Of a stretch of DNA of 5,610 bases, positions 1-5,610 are shown one piece after another (position 1 is the first letter of the stretch; each line of letters begins with the position of its first letter). The DNA comes from an uncultured Selenomonadaceae bacterium (lineage in GTDB: Bacteria; Bacillota; Negativicutes; Selenomonadales; Selenomonadaceae), in assembly GCA_905236665.1 (NCBI GenBank), contig CAJONF010000268.1, positions 1-5,610 on the forward strand. Reading direction: 5' to 3'. The notes beneath the pieces are model-generated. The model searched no databases. It was not told the DNA's origin and was given only the letters and a program-made list of their open reading frames with translations. The translations under genes were made by a program, and so were the position numbers.

Positions 1-913
1 AATCAAGTATCCGATATTTCAAGGCGGCATGGCGTGGATAGGGACAGCGGAGCTTGCCTCAGCGGTATCGAACGCGGGCGGCTTGGGTCTTATCGGCGCA
101 GGACATATGCCACCGGACGTTTTGAAAAAAGAAATTCAAAAGTGCAAAGATTGGACGGATAAACCTTTCGGCGTAAATATTATGCTTATGTCGCCATTCG
201 TCAAAGAAGTTATGCAACTCATGGTCGATGAGAAAGTTCCGGTTGTGACGACGGGCGCGGGCAATCCTGGTGAATACGTCCCTGCGCTAAAAGAAATCGG
301 CACGAAAGTTATTCCTGTTGTGGCTAGCGTCGCCTTGGCAAAGAGATTGGTTAAAAGCGGCGCGGACGCTGTCATTGCTGAAGGTTGCGAATCGGGCGGA
401 CATATCGGCGAAATTTCTACTATGCCGCTTATCCCGCAGGTTGTCGACGCTGTAGATGTTCCTGTCATTGCGGCGGGCGGTTTCGCTGATTCGCGGGGTA
501 TCGTCGCGGCATTTGCTCTTGGTGCCAGCGCAATTCAAATGGGCACGCGCTTTGTCCTGAGCAAAGAATGTATTGCTCACCCGAATTATAAAAATCTCGT
601 GCTCAAAGCTAAAGATCGCTCGACAGTCGTCACTGGCAGGACACTCGGTCACCCCGTGCGCGTTTTGGCAAATAAACTCACGCGAACTTTTTTTGAAATG
701 GAAGCCGCCGGCGCATCTAATGAAGAACTCGAACAGCTCGGCACGGGCGCATTACACAAAGCTACCCATCTTGGCGATGTGGAAAACGGTTCTGTCATGA
801 TTGGTCAAATTTCCGGTATGCTCGACGATATAAAGACCGTTAAAGAAATTATCGATGACATTGTTAGCGGAATTGCACCGGTTGTCGCGAATGTTCAAAA
901 TAAATACGAATGA
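1..913 (+). CDS. fabK: FabK, enoyl-[acyl-carrier-protein] reductase II (5'-truncated by window edge)
   Basis: FMN-dependent enoyl-ACP reductase, which reduces trans-2-enoyl-ACP to acyl-ACP in the last step of each type II fatty-acid elongation cycle, in the cytosol. The frame is open from base 2 and 303 residues are visible. The visible part starts IKYPIFQGGMAW, which matches the FabK N-terminus from about residue 11, so only about 10 residues should lie left of the window. Seen motifs: the FQGGMAW flavin loop (visible residues 6-12), KPFGVNIML, VVTTGAGNP, ESGGHIG with the probable catalytic His (visible residue 134, codon 401-403, equivalent to His144 of Streptococcus pneumoniae FabK from memory), PVIAAGGFAD and the FMN-phosphate segment QMGTRF. 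It ends at TGA 911-913. The nitronate monooxygenase family shares the fold, but the close match along the whole length and the adjacent fabD favour FabK. FabK-type reductases are known to be naturally insensitive to triclosan. Confidence 0.95.
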   Translation, partial: IKYPIFQGGMAWIGTAELASAVSNAGGLGLIGAGHMPPDVLKKEIQKCKDWTDKPFGVNIMLMSPFVKEVMQLMVDEKVPVVTTGAGNPGEYVPALKEIGTKVIPVVASVALAKRLVKSGADAVIAEGCESGGHIGEISTMPLIPQVVDAVDVPVIAAGGFADSRGIVAAFALGASAIQMGTRFVLSKECIAHPNYKNLVLKAKDRSTVVTGRTLGHPVRVLANKLTRTFFEMEAAGASNEELEQLGTGALHKATHLGDVENGSVMIGQISGMLDDIKTVKEIIDDIVSGIAPVVANVQNKYE

Positions 914-927
914 TTAGCAGCTTTTTT

Positions 928-965
928 AGTGGTTAGTGATTAGCAAAATCTGATCGCTAACCACT
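928..965 (+). repeat. 16-bp inverted repeat (RNA hairpin) between fabK and fabD
   Basis: The left arm AGTGGTTAGTGATTAG (928-943) pairs with the right arm at 950-965 around a 6-nt CAAAAT loop. All 16 positions pair in RNA, two of them as U-G wobbles. The 3' side is followed by TTTCCACTTTTT rather than a clean U-tract, so a terminator or attenuator is possible but weak. The fabD ribosome-binding site begins 13 nt after the stem. A 9-nt direct repeat TGATTAGCA occurs at 911-919, overlapping the fabK stop, and again at 937-945 inside the left arm. The TTAGTG-rich composition is also compatible with a dispersed intergenic repeat. The structure is seen directly; its role is unknown. Confidence 0.7.
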
Positions 966-977
966 TTCCACTTTTTG

Positions 978-984
978 AAGGGAG
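978..984 (+). promoter_or_regulatory. Ribosome-binding site of fabD
   Basis: AAGGGAG lies 8 nt before ATG 993. It decides the start: an in-frame TTG at 975 overlaps this site and cannot use it. Confidence 0.8.
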
Positions 985-992
985 AAAATTTT

Positions 993-1928
993 ATGGGCAA
1001 GATAGCATTTATTTTTCCCGGTCAAGGTGCACAGGCAGTCGGCATGGGAAAAGATTTTTATGATAACTTCGACGCGGCAAAAAAACTTTTCGACGAAGCG
1101 GACGACGCGCTTGGCTATTCGATAAAAAAAATGTGCTTTGAAGGTTCTGAAGACGATTTAAAGCTTACGGCGAACACTCAGCCCGCAATTTTAGTTGTAA
1201 GCGTCATAGTCAACGAAATTTTAAAAGCGGAAGGAATCACTGCGCAAATTTCCGGCGGTCACAGCTTGGGCGAATATTGTGCACTGGTTGCGGCGGGTTC
1301 GTTAAAGTTTAAAGACGCAGTGCTTTTAGTTCACAAGCGCGGAAAATTTATGCAAGAGGCTGTTCCCGTCGGCGAAGGAGCAATGGCGGCGATTATCGGA
1401 CTGGACGACGCAACGATTATAAAAATTTGTGCGGAGGCATCCGAATTCGGCGAAGTGCAAGCAGTGAACTTCAACTGCCCCGGTCAAACTGTCATTGCGG
1501 GAAAAACTGCTGGCGTTGAAGCGGCTGTAGACAAATTAAAATCTGTCGGCGCAAAAAAGGCTGTCATTTTACCTGTCAGTGCACCTTTCCACAGCACGTT
1601 GATGGCTCCCGCCGCTAAAAAACTCGCGGCAGAACTCGATAAGGTCGAATTAAACGACGCAAATTTCCCTGTGGTGGCGAATTTTAATGGCGAATTGGAA
1701 ACTTCAGCAACGGAAATTAAAACTAATCTAATCGCGCAGGCAGATCACCCCGTCAAGTGGATTGCGTGTGTTGAGGCTATGAAAAATTTCGGAGCAGATA
1801 TTTTTATCGAATGTGGTCCCGGCAAAACTCTTTGCGGATTCAATCGCAGAATCGACAAGACGATTAAAAGTCTCAATGTTGAAAATCTCGACAGCTTGAA
1901 AAAAACTTTGAACGCCCTTAATGGATAA
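993..1928 (+). CDS. fabD: FabD, malonyl-CoA:ACP transacylase
   Basis: Transfers malonyl from malonyl-CoA to acyl carrier protein, supplying the extender unit for type II fatty-acid synthesis in the cytosol. The product is 311 residues, close to the roughly 309 usual for bacterial FabD. Catalytic residues are all visible: FPGQGAQ with Gln11 (oxyanion hole), Gln63 in NTQPA, the nucleophile Ser91 in GHSLGE, Arg116 in HKRGKFM (binds the malonyl carboxylate), Asn161 in NCPGQ and catalytic His200 in APFHS. GPGKTL lies near the C-terminus. The start at ATG 993 is supported by AAGGGAG 8 nt upstream and by the MGKIAFIFPGQGAQ beginning typical of the family. It lies 79 nt after fabK and is probably co-transcribed with it unless the intervening hairpin attenuates transcription. 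Only 32 nt with no terminator separate it from the VWA gene downstream, where many Firmicutes have fabG. Confidence 0.97.
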   Translation: MGKIAFIFPGQGAQAVGMGKDFYDNFDAAKKLFDEADDALGYSIKKMCFEGSEDDLKLTANTQPAILVVSVIVNEILKAEGITAQISGGHSLGEYCALVAAGSLKFKDAVLLVHKRGKFMQEAVPVGEGAMAAIIGLDDATIIKICAEASEFGEVQAVNFNCPGQTVIAGKTAGVEAAVDKLKSVGAKKAVILPVSAPFHSTLMAPAAKKLAAELDKVELNDANFPVVANFNGELETSATEIKTNLIAQADHPVKWIACVEAMKNFGADIFIECGPGKTLCGFNRRIDKTIKSLNVENLDSLKKTLNALNG

Positions 1929-1945
1929 AATTTTTTACGTTTAAC

Positions 1946-1951
1946 AGGAGG
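1946..1951 (+). promoter_or_regulatory. Ribosome-binding site of the VWA gene
   Basis: A perfect AGGAGG, 9 nt before ATG 1961. It favours this start over the in-frame ATG at 1970, which would be 18 nt away. Confidence 0.85.
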
Positions 1952-1960
1952 CGACTTAAA

Positions 1961-2638
1961 ATGGAAAGTATGACTGAACTGGTTTTTATCCTCGATCGTT
2001 CCGGCTCGATGGCGGGCTTGGAGAGCGACACAATCGGCGGCTTTAACGCAATGCTTAAAAAGCAACAGGCAGAGACCGAAGGTAAAGCTCTTGTCTCGAC
2101 GATTCTTTTTGACCACGAAACGATTGTCCTGCATGACCGCGTTCCGCTCGAAAAAGTCGAAGCCTTGACCGAAAAAGATTACACCGTGCGCGGCATGACG
2201 GCTTTGCTTGATGCGGTGGGCGACGCCATTAAACACATTAAAACTATCCACAAGTACGCCCGCGATGAAGATCGCCCGCAAAAAACTATTTTTATCATCA
2301 CAACGGACGGGATTGAAAATGCCAGCAAAAAATTTACTTACAAGGATATTAAGAAACTCATAGAACAGCAAAAAGAAATCGGTTGGGAATTTATTTTCCT
2401 CGGCGCAAATATCGACGCCGCAGAAGTTGCAGAAAATCTCGGTATTGACCGTCGCCGTGCTGTTAATTATCATTCGGATAAAATCGGTACGCAAAAAGTT
2501 TACAGCGCAATGAGTAATTTTGTTTCCTTAGCTCGCCACTCATCCAAAAGCCGTTCTTCTGAAAAATTTTATGAGCCTATTCAAGATGATTCTTGGCGTG
2601 AAGAACTCGACGAAGATTTTCAATCACGGGAAAAATAA
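1961..2638 (+). CDS. Stand-alone von Willebrand factor A (VWA) domain protein
   Basis: A 225-residue protein consisting of one VWA (Rossmann-type) domain plus a short tail. The metal-ion-dependent adhesion site (MIDAS) looks complete: Asp12-x-Ser14-x-Ser16 in FILDRSGSM, Thr80 in RGMTALLDA and Asp106 in IITTDGIENAS, so divalent-metal-dependent ligand or partner binding is likely. Further conserved-looking blocks are GWEFIFLGANIDA (about 141-153) and RAVNYHSDKIGTQ (about 166-178). Residues from about 190 on are Ser/Lys/Glu/Asp-rich and probably flexible. There is no signal peptide, membrane segment, AAA+ partner or second domain, so it should be cytosolic. From memory it resembles a family of short VWA proteins common in Clostridia and Negativicutes and sometimes in phages; no function is assigned to that family that I know of. 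The 32-nt gap to fabD suggests co-transcription, but a role in lipid synthesis is not implied. Domain call sure, role unknown. Confidence 0.9.
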   Translation: MESMTELVFILDRSGSMAGLESDTIGGFNAMLKKQQAETEGKALVSTILFDHETIVLHDRVPLEKVEALTEKDYTVRGMTALLDAVGDAIKHIKTIHKYARDEDRPQKTIFIITTDGIENASKKFTYKDIKKLIEQQKEIGWEFIFLGANIDAAEVAENLGIDRRRAVNYHSDKIGTQKVYSAMSNFVSLARHSSKSRSSEKFYEPIQDDSWREELDEDFQSREK

Positions 2639-2655
2639 TCTGCGGTTTTATCTAA

Positions 2656-2684
2656 TTCTAATGGATATGCGATACCTTTATAAA
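2656..2684 (+). promoter_or_regulatory. Possible sigma-70-type promoter before the first TPR gene
   Basis: TATAAA at 2679-2684 matches the -10 consensus at five of six positions, with a weak -35 candidate TTCTAA (2656-2661) 17 bp upstream. Transcription would begin near 2691, giving a leader of under 20 nt that still includes the whole ribosome-binding site. The region is AT-rich, so a chance match is quite possible. Confidence 0.25.
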
Positions 2685-2693
2685 AAAATTTTT

Positions 2694-2700
2694 AAGGAGG
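2694..2700 (+). promoter_or_regulatory. Ribosome-binding site of the first TPR gene
   Basis: A perfect AAGGAGG, 8 nt before ATG 2709. It excludes the longer open frame that runs back to 2571 inside the VWA gene. Confidence 0.88.
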
Positions 2701-2708
2701 TACCGATT

Positions 2709-3680
2709 ATGAAAAAATCTCTGCGAAAAATTTTTGCGGCGGCTCTCGTCACAGGCAGTTTGTTTGCAATGCCCATTGCCAACGCCGAAATTAAAACTTA
2801 TGAAGGCACCGACGAATACATAATGAGCGAGTTTGAAACGATTGACACCGCTAAACAACGCGCTAAACAAAAAGCTGAACGTGCCGCGCAGGAAAAGGCA
2901 GGCGTCTTTGTTGAATCGAACACGGAAGTTGTCAACTTGAAAGTTACCAGGGACGAAGTGCGAACCATGACGGGCGGCATTTTAAAAATTATCGACGTGG
3001 TTTATCAGTTGACTCCGCTTTCAGACGGCAAAAGCTTAATCGTCCGTGCAATCGTCAAAGCAGATATCGACAGTGACGACATCAACAAATGGCTCAATCG
3101 CGGTATGACGGAACGTGCAGACGTGGTTGCGAAAAATCTCGAACTGCAAAAGGCTATCGACGAACAGGATAAACAAATTGCCGAATTGAAGAAAAAACTT
3201 GCTGACAGCGAAGCTCGCGGGGATAAAGAAAAACTTTCTGAACAGTTCGCGGCAGAAGATAAAATTTTCCGCTCGAATCAGAAGTTGGAAGAGGCAATGA
3301 GATTTTATTACACCGGCGATTTGCAAAACGTGGCGAGCTATTGCACGCAAGCTATAGATTTAAATCCGTCAAACGCGGCGGCTTATTCTATTCGCGGCGC
3401 GGCGTATTATTCGTTGCAAAATTATAACGGCGCGATTAACGACTTAAACCGCGCAATAGATTTGAACGCGACTGATTATAAAAATTTCTACAATCGCGGG
3501 CTGGCTTACGTGAAGTTGGGTGATTATCGCAAGGCTGTGGCAGATTTCAGCAGTGCAATTAAATTAAATCCGAACGATGCAGACAGCTGGTATAATCGCG
3601 GCGTTTGCAGACAGCGTTTGGGCGACAGTTATAAAGCACGCGAGGATTTAAAAAGAGCTAAATCTCTGGGTTATCGTTAA
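2709..3680 (+). CDS. Exported TPR protein with LPP20/FlgT-N-like N-terminal domain (paralogue 1, four TPRs)
   Basis: A 323-residue putative envelope protein. Residues 1-26 form a Sec signal peptide: basic MKKSLRKI, a hydrophobic core, then ANA before Glu27, with no lipobox Cys. Residues 27-126 form a compact domain with the order AKQRAKQKAERAAQEKAGVFV (helix), EVRTMTGGILKII and IVRAIVKADI (strands). That pattern resembles the N-terminal domain of LPP20/FlgT-type envelope proteins; this is a tentative fold guess, not a proven family. Residues about 141-178 are a highly charged helix, probably a coiled coil. Four TPRs follow at about 189-222, 223-256, 257-290 and 291-323, the last three with clear NRG/IRG and Ala-Ile-x-Leu-Asn signatures, pointing to protein-protein binding. 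The start at ATG 2709 is fixed by AAGGAGG and by the signal peptide. The gap to the VWA stop is 70 nt; a terminator follows. Exact role unknown; envelope assembly or scaffolding is an inference. Confidence 0.88.
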   Translation: MKKSLRKIFAAALVTGSLFAMPIANAEIKTYEGTDEYIMSEFETIDTAKQRAKQKAERAAQEKAGVFVESNTEVVNLKVTRDEVRTMTGGILKIIDVVYQLTPLSDGKSLIVRAIVKADIDSDDINKWLNRGMTERADVVAKNLELQKAIDEQDKQIAELKKKLADSEARGDKEKLSEQFAAEDKIFRSNQKLEEAMRFYYTGDLQNVASYCTQAIDLNPSNAAAYSIRGAAYYSLQNYNGAINDLNRAIDLNATDYKNFYNRGLAYVKLGDYRKAVADFSSAIKLNPNDADSWYNRGVCRQRLGDSYKAREDLKRAKSLGYR

Positions 3681-3691
3681 AAAAATTTAAC

Positions 3692-3723
3692 CCCCGTCAA
3701 AAAATTTTCGGCGGGGATTTTTT
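3692..3723 (+). terminator. Intrinsic terminator between the two TPR genes
   Basis: CCCCGTC (3692-3698) pairs with GGCGGGG (3710-3716) through seven base pairs including one U-G, around an 11-nt A/T-rich loop. The stem is followed by A and six T (3718-3723). It starts 12 nt after the stop of the first paralogue. It should end most transcription there, so the second paralogue would depend on read-through or on a promoter in the 39 nt that remain. Confidence 0.85.
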
Positions 3724-3749
3724 CTGTCATAAAAAAAAATTTTGTGGAC

Positions 3750-3755
3750 GGTGAT
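3750..3755 (+). promoter_or_regulatory. Unusual ribosome-binding site of the second TPR gene
   Basis: GGTGAT lies 7 nt before ATG 3763. It matches the 3' half of the extended Shine-Dalgarno consensus (AAGGAGGTGAT) instead of the usual GGAGG core; just upstream, GGAC replaces the expected GGAG. It is weaker than the sites of the neighbouring genes, suggesting lower translation than the first paralogue. Confidence 0.5.
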
Positions 3756-3762
3756 TATCATC

Positions 3763-4842
3763 ATGAAAAAATTTTTGGCAAGCTTGCTCGTGGCTGGCAG
3801 TCTCTTTGCAATGCCAACTGTTAATGCCGAAGTTAAAACTTATGAAGGCTCTGACGAATACATAATGAGCGAGTTTGAAACGATTGATATTGCTAAACAG
3901 CGTGCCAAACAAAAAGCTGAACGCAATGCGCAAGAAAAAGCCGGCGTTTACATTAACAGCTTTTCCAAAACACGCGACATGGAACTGGTTGAGGACGAAG
4001 TTGTCGCGATAACCTGTGGAATTTTAAGCGTTGTTGACGTTAAATTTGATGTTAAGCCGCTGGAGGACGCTAACGGCTTTTTAATTCGTGCAACTGTCAA
4101 AGCAAACATTGAAACCAACGATGTGAACAAATGGTTGGAGAAAAGTGCACGCGAAAAATCTACAATCGTCATTCAAAATAAAGAATTGCAAAAAGCTGTA
4201 GCTGATCAAGACGCCACGATTAATAAACTGCAAGAACAGATTAAACAACTCAAGGCAGAAGGGAAACTCAGCGGAAAAAACGAGCGCGAAAAAATTACAC
4301 AGGAAATTGTAGCGGAAGATAAAATTTTCCTTGCCAATCAAAAATTAGATGAGGCGCAGAAAAAATTTTACAATAAAGACTACAAAGGCGCGATAAAACT
4401 CTGTGATGAATCGATAAAAATTCAGCCGACTGCGCGGGCATATTGCGGGCGAGGTGGTGCTTATGGCGTGCTGAAAAATTTCGACAAGACTGTTTCAGAT
4501 TGCACGCAAGCAATAAAACTTGACTCTAAATACGCCATGGCTTACACGAACCGCGCCGCGGCGTTCGCCAGTATGCAAAATTACGAACAGGCGATGGAAG
4601 ATATAAATATGGCGATTCAATGTGACCCGACGCTAGCTCTTGCTTATAATAATCGCGCCGCAATGTATTTAATGGCAGGAAATATCCAAGAGGCATTTAC
4701 AGACGCGAGCAAAGCTATTGAACTTGAGCCGAAATTGGATTTACCGTACATGATTCGCGGCACGTGCTATCAAGTGATGGGAAATATGGCGCAGGCTCAA
4801 GCCGACTTCAATAAAGCAAAACAGCTGGGCTACAAAGGCTAA
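3763..4842 (+). CDS. Exported TPR protein with LPP20/FlgT-N-like N-terminal domain (paralogue 2, five TPRs)
   Basis: A 359-residue tandem paralogue of the gene at 2709-3680. Signal peptide residues 1-22 (MKKFLASLL core, VNA before Glu23); no lipobox. The first 40 mature residues (23-62) match the paralogue at 36 of 40 positions. The rest of the domain (to about 124, ending NDVNKW) is clearly alignable but more diverged. A charged helical linker spans about 137-180, then the shared AEDKIF-x2-NQKL-[DE]-EA junction, then five TPRs at about 190-223, 224-257, 258-291, 292-325 and 326-359. It has one TPR more than paralogue 1, and six Cys (85, 214, 228, 247, 287, 335) against two. ATG 3763 is chosen because it begins the signal peptide; an in-frame TTG at 3742 would only add seven residues of poor character. 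It is separated from paralogue 1 by 82 nt holding a terminator, and converges with the aldolase gene. Probably a periplasmic or surface protein-interaction factor; function not known. Confidence 0.88.
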   Translation: MKKFLASLLVAGSLFAMPTVNAEVKTYEGSDEYIMSEFETIDIAKQRAKQKAERNAQEKAGVYINSFSKTRDMELVEDEVVAITCGILSVVDVKFDVKPLEDANGFLIRATVKANIETNDVNKWLEKSAREKSTIVIQNKELQKAVADQDATINKLQEQIKQLKAEGKLSGKNEREKITQEIVAEDKIFLANQKLDEAQKKFYNKDYKGAIKLCDESIKIQPTARAYCGRGGAYGVLKNFDKTVSDCTQAIKLDSKYAMAYTNRAAAFASMQNYEQAMEDINMAIQCDPTLALAYNNRAAMYLMAGNIQEAFTDASKAIELEPKLDLPYMIRGTCYQVMGNMAQAQADFNKAKQLGYKG

Positions 4843-4864
4843 AAATATCAAAAAATTTTTCATT

Positions 4865-4899
4865 AAAAAACCGCCCCCAAAATTGAGAGCGGTTTTTTT
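4865..4899. terminator. Bidirectional intrinsic terminator between convergent genes
   Basis: AAAAAACCGC (4865-4874) pairs perfectly with GCGGTTTTTT (4889-4898) around a 14-nt loop. There are seven T on the + strand 3' side and six A on the left arm, giving a U-tract on either strand. It lies 22 nt after the second TPR gene and about 18 nt beyond the aldolase stop, so it can serve both convergent transcripts. Confidence 0.88.
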
Positions 4900-4917
4900 G
4901 TTGCTGAGTTAAAAAAA

Positions 4918-5610
4918 TTATTTAAGTTCTTTAGCAAGTTCCATGATAGCCGGTGCGCTGCCGTCGGAGCCGAGAACTTCTTTAATCTTGTGCTCAACGA
5001 GTTCTTTGATATAAGCGCGACCAGGAGCGAGATATTGGCGCGGATCAAAGTGGTCAGGGTGCTGAACGAAATGTTCACGGATACCGGCGGTGAGTGCAAG
5101 ACGGAGGTCGGAGTCAATGTTAATCTTGCAGACAGCGGATTTAGCGGCTTTACGGAGCTGTGCTTCGGGGATACCGACAGCATCTTTAAGGCTGCCGCCG
5201 TTGTCGTTGATGATTTTGACGTATTTCGGAATAACCGAGGACGCGCCGTGAAGAACAATCGGGAAACCGGGGATTTTCTTTTCGATTTCAGCGAGAATAT
5301 CGAAACGCAGTTCAGGCGGTTCAAGAACGCCGGTTTCAGGGTTGCGGGTGCACTGTTCGGGCGTGAATTTGAATGCGCCGTGGCTGGTGCCGATAGCAAT
5401 AGCCAAAGAATCGCAACCGGTTTTTTCGACGAACTCAAAAACTTCTTCCGGTTTGGTGTAGTGAGCTTTGTCCGCATCAACGCTGACATCATCTTCGACG
5501 CCTGCGAGCTGACCAAGTTCTGCTTCGACAACTACGCCGTGAGCATGAGCATATTCGACAACTTCTTTGGTCTTCTCAATGTTTTCTGCAAAGGAATAGT
5601 GCGAGCCGTC
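4918..5610 (-). CDS. fba: Class II fructose-1,6-bisphosphate aldolase (N-terminus beyond the window)
   Basis: Zinc-dependent aldolase that interconverts fructose-1,6-bisphosphate with glyceraldehyde-3-phosphate and dihydroxyacetone phosphate in glycolysis and gluconeogenesis; cytosolic. The frame is open from the right edge to TAA (complement of 4918-4920), giving 230 visible residues of an expected 310-325; the N-terminal part with the first zinc His and catalytic Asp is missing. Visible landmarks, numbered from the edge: DGSHYSFAEN (1-10), VVVEAELGQLAGVEDD with metal-binding Glu31, zinc ligand His77 in IGTSHGAFKF, zinc ligand His121 in VLHGASS, and the phosphate and substrate loop NIDSDLR (164-170). 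The GTSHGAFKF and LHGAS signatures resemble the Helicobacter pylori-type class II aldolases more than Escherichia coli FbaA. An in-frame TTG at 5406 is internal, since the homologous sequence continues upstream of it. Tagatose-bisphosphate aldolase is a related alternative, less likely given the sequence. Confidence 0.95.
   Translation of the reverse strand, partial: DGSHYSFAENIEKTKEVVEYAHAHGVVVEAELGQLAGVEDDVSVDADKAHYTKPEEVFEFVEKTGCDSLAIAIGTSHGAFKFTPEQCTRNPETGVLEPPELRFDILAEIEKKIPGFPIVLHGASSVIPKYVKIINDNGGSLKDAVGIPEAQLRKAAKSAVCKINIDSDLRLALTAGIREHFVQHPDHFDPRQYLAPGRAYIKELVEHKIKEVLGSDGSAPAIMELAKELK

Noticed and set aside
925..965. FapR operator before fabD
   Set aside because: The TTAGTG stretches vaguely recall the TTAGTACC-type FapR site, but the core and the spacing of the palindrome do not match, and there is no promoter evidence around it.
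1745..2494. 249-residue open frame on the - strand across the end of fabD and the VWA gene
   Set aside because: It is antisense to two well-supported genes, spans their intergenic gap, and its product shows no recognisable domain; a shadow of the coding strand's composition.
2571..2708. 46-codon upstream extension of the first TPR gene
   Set aside because: It overlaps the VWA gene, would bury the signal peptide, and ignores the perfect AAGGAGG 8 nt before ATG 2709.
3724..3762. Promoter for the second TPR gene
   Set aside because: CATAAA at 3728-3733 could be a -10, but no acceptable -35 lies at 16-18 bp; the region is too A-rich to call.
1961..4842. VWA plus TPR genes as a BatABCD-like envelope system
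   Set aside because: The VWA protein has no signal peptide or membrane segment whereas both TPR proteins are exported, no MoxR ATPase or Bat protein is present, and the N-terminal domains differ. Shared domain names alone do not support it.
4918..5406. Short aldolase-like gene starting at TTG 5406
   Set aside because: Aldolase sequence with the DGSH and VEAELG motifs continues in frame to the window edge at 5610, so 5406 is internal.
4863..5531. 222-residue open frame on the - strand overlapping the aldolase in another frame
   Set aside because: Its product is low-complexity Ser/Lys/Thr/Leu-rich with no motif, while the overlapping frame is an unmistakable aldolase. It also runs through the terminator.

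Overview
The window looks like ordinary chromosomal DNA from a low-to-moderate GC Bacillota (Firmicutes). Shine-Dalgarno sequences are strong and purine-rich, intergenic gaps carry AAAATTTT-type runs, fatty-acid synthesis uses the FMN-dependent enoyl-ACP reductase FabK followed by FabD, and there is a class II fructose-bisphosphate aldolase. The two exported proteins with an envelope-type N-terminal domain plus TPRs would fit a diderm lineage such as the Negativicutes. That placement is an inference; there is no rRNA or other decisive marker here.

Layout on the + strand: the 3' part of fabK (1-913, cut by the left edge); a 79-nt gap holding a 16-bp hairpin; complete fabD (993-1928); a 225-residue stand-alone von Willebrand factor A (VWA) domain protein with an intact metal site (1961-2638), only 32 nt after fabD; then two tandem paralogues (2709-3680 and 3763-4842). 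Each paralogue has a signal peptide, a conserved N-terminal domain resembling LPP20/FlgT-N-type envelope proteins, a charged helical linker and C-terminal TPRs: four in the first and five in the second. An intrinsic terminator separates the paralogues. On the - strand, entering from the right edge, is the C-terminal three quarters of a class II fructose-1,6-bisphosphate aldolase (4918-5610). It converges on the second paralogue across a bidirectional terminator.

FabK and FabD work together in type II fatty-acid synthesis: FabD loads malonyl onto ACP and FabK performs the last reduction of each elongation cycle. The VWA gene sits where fabG or acpP would be expected in many Firmicute fab clusters, so the fab block ends or is interrupted here. 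The aldolase belongs to central glycolysis and has no functional link to the rest. The least explained part is the paralogue pair. The N-terminal 40 mature residues are almost identical (36/40) while the TPR parts have diverged and differ by about one repeat. No complete defence system, mobile element, CRISPR array or RNA gene is visible.
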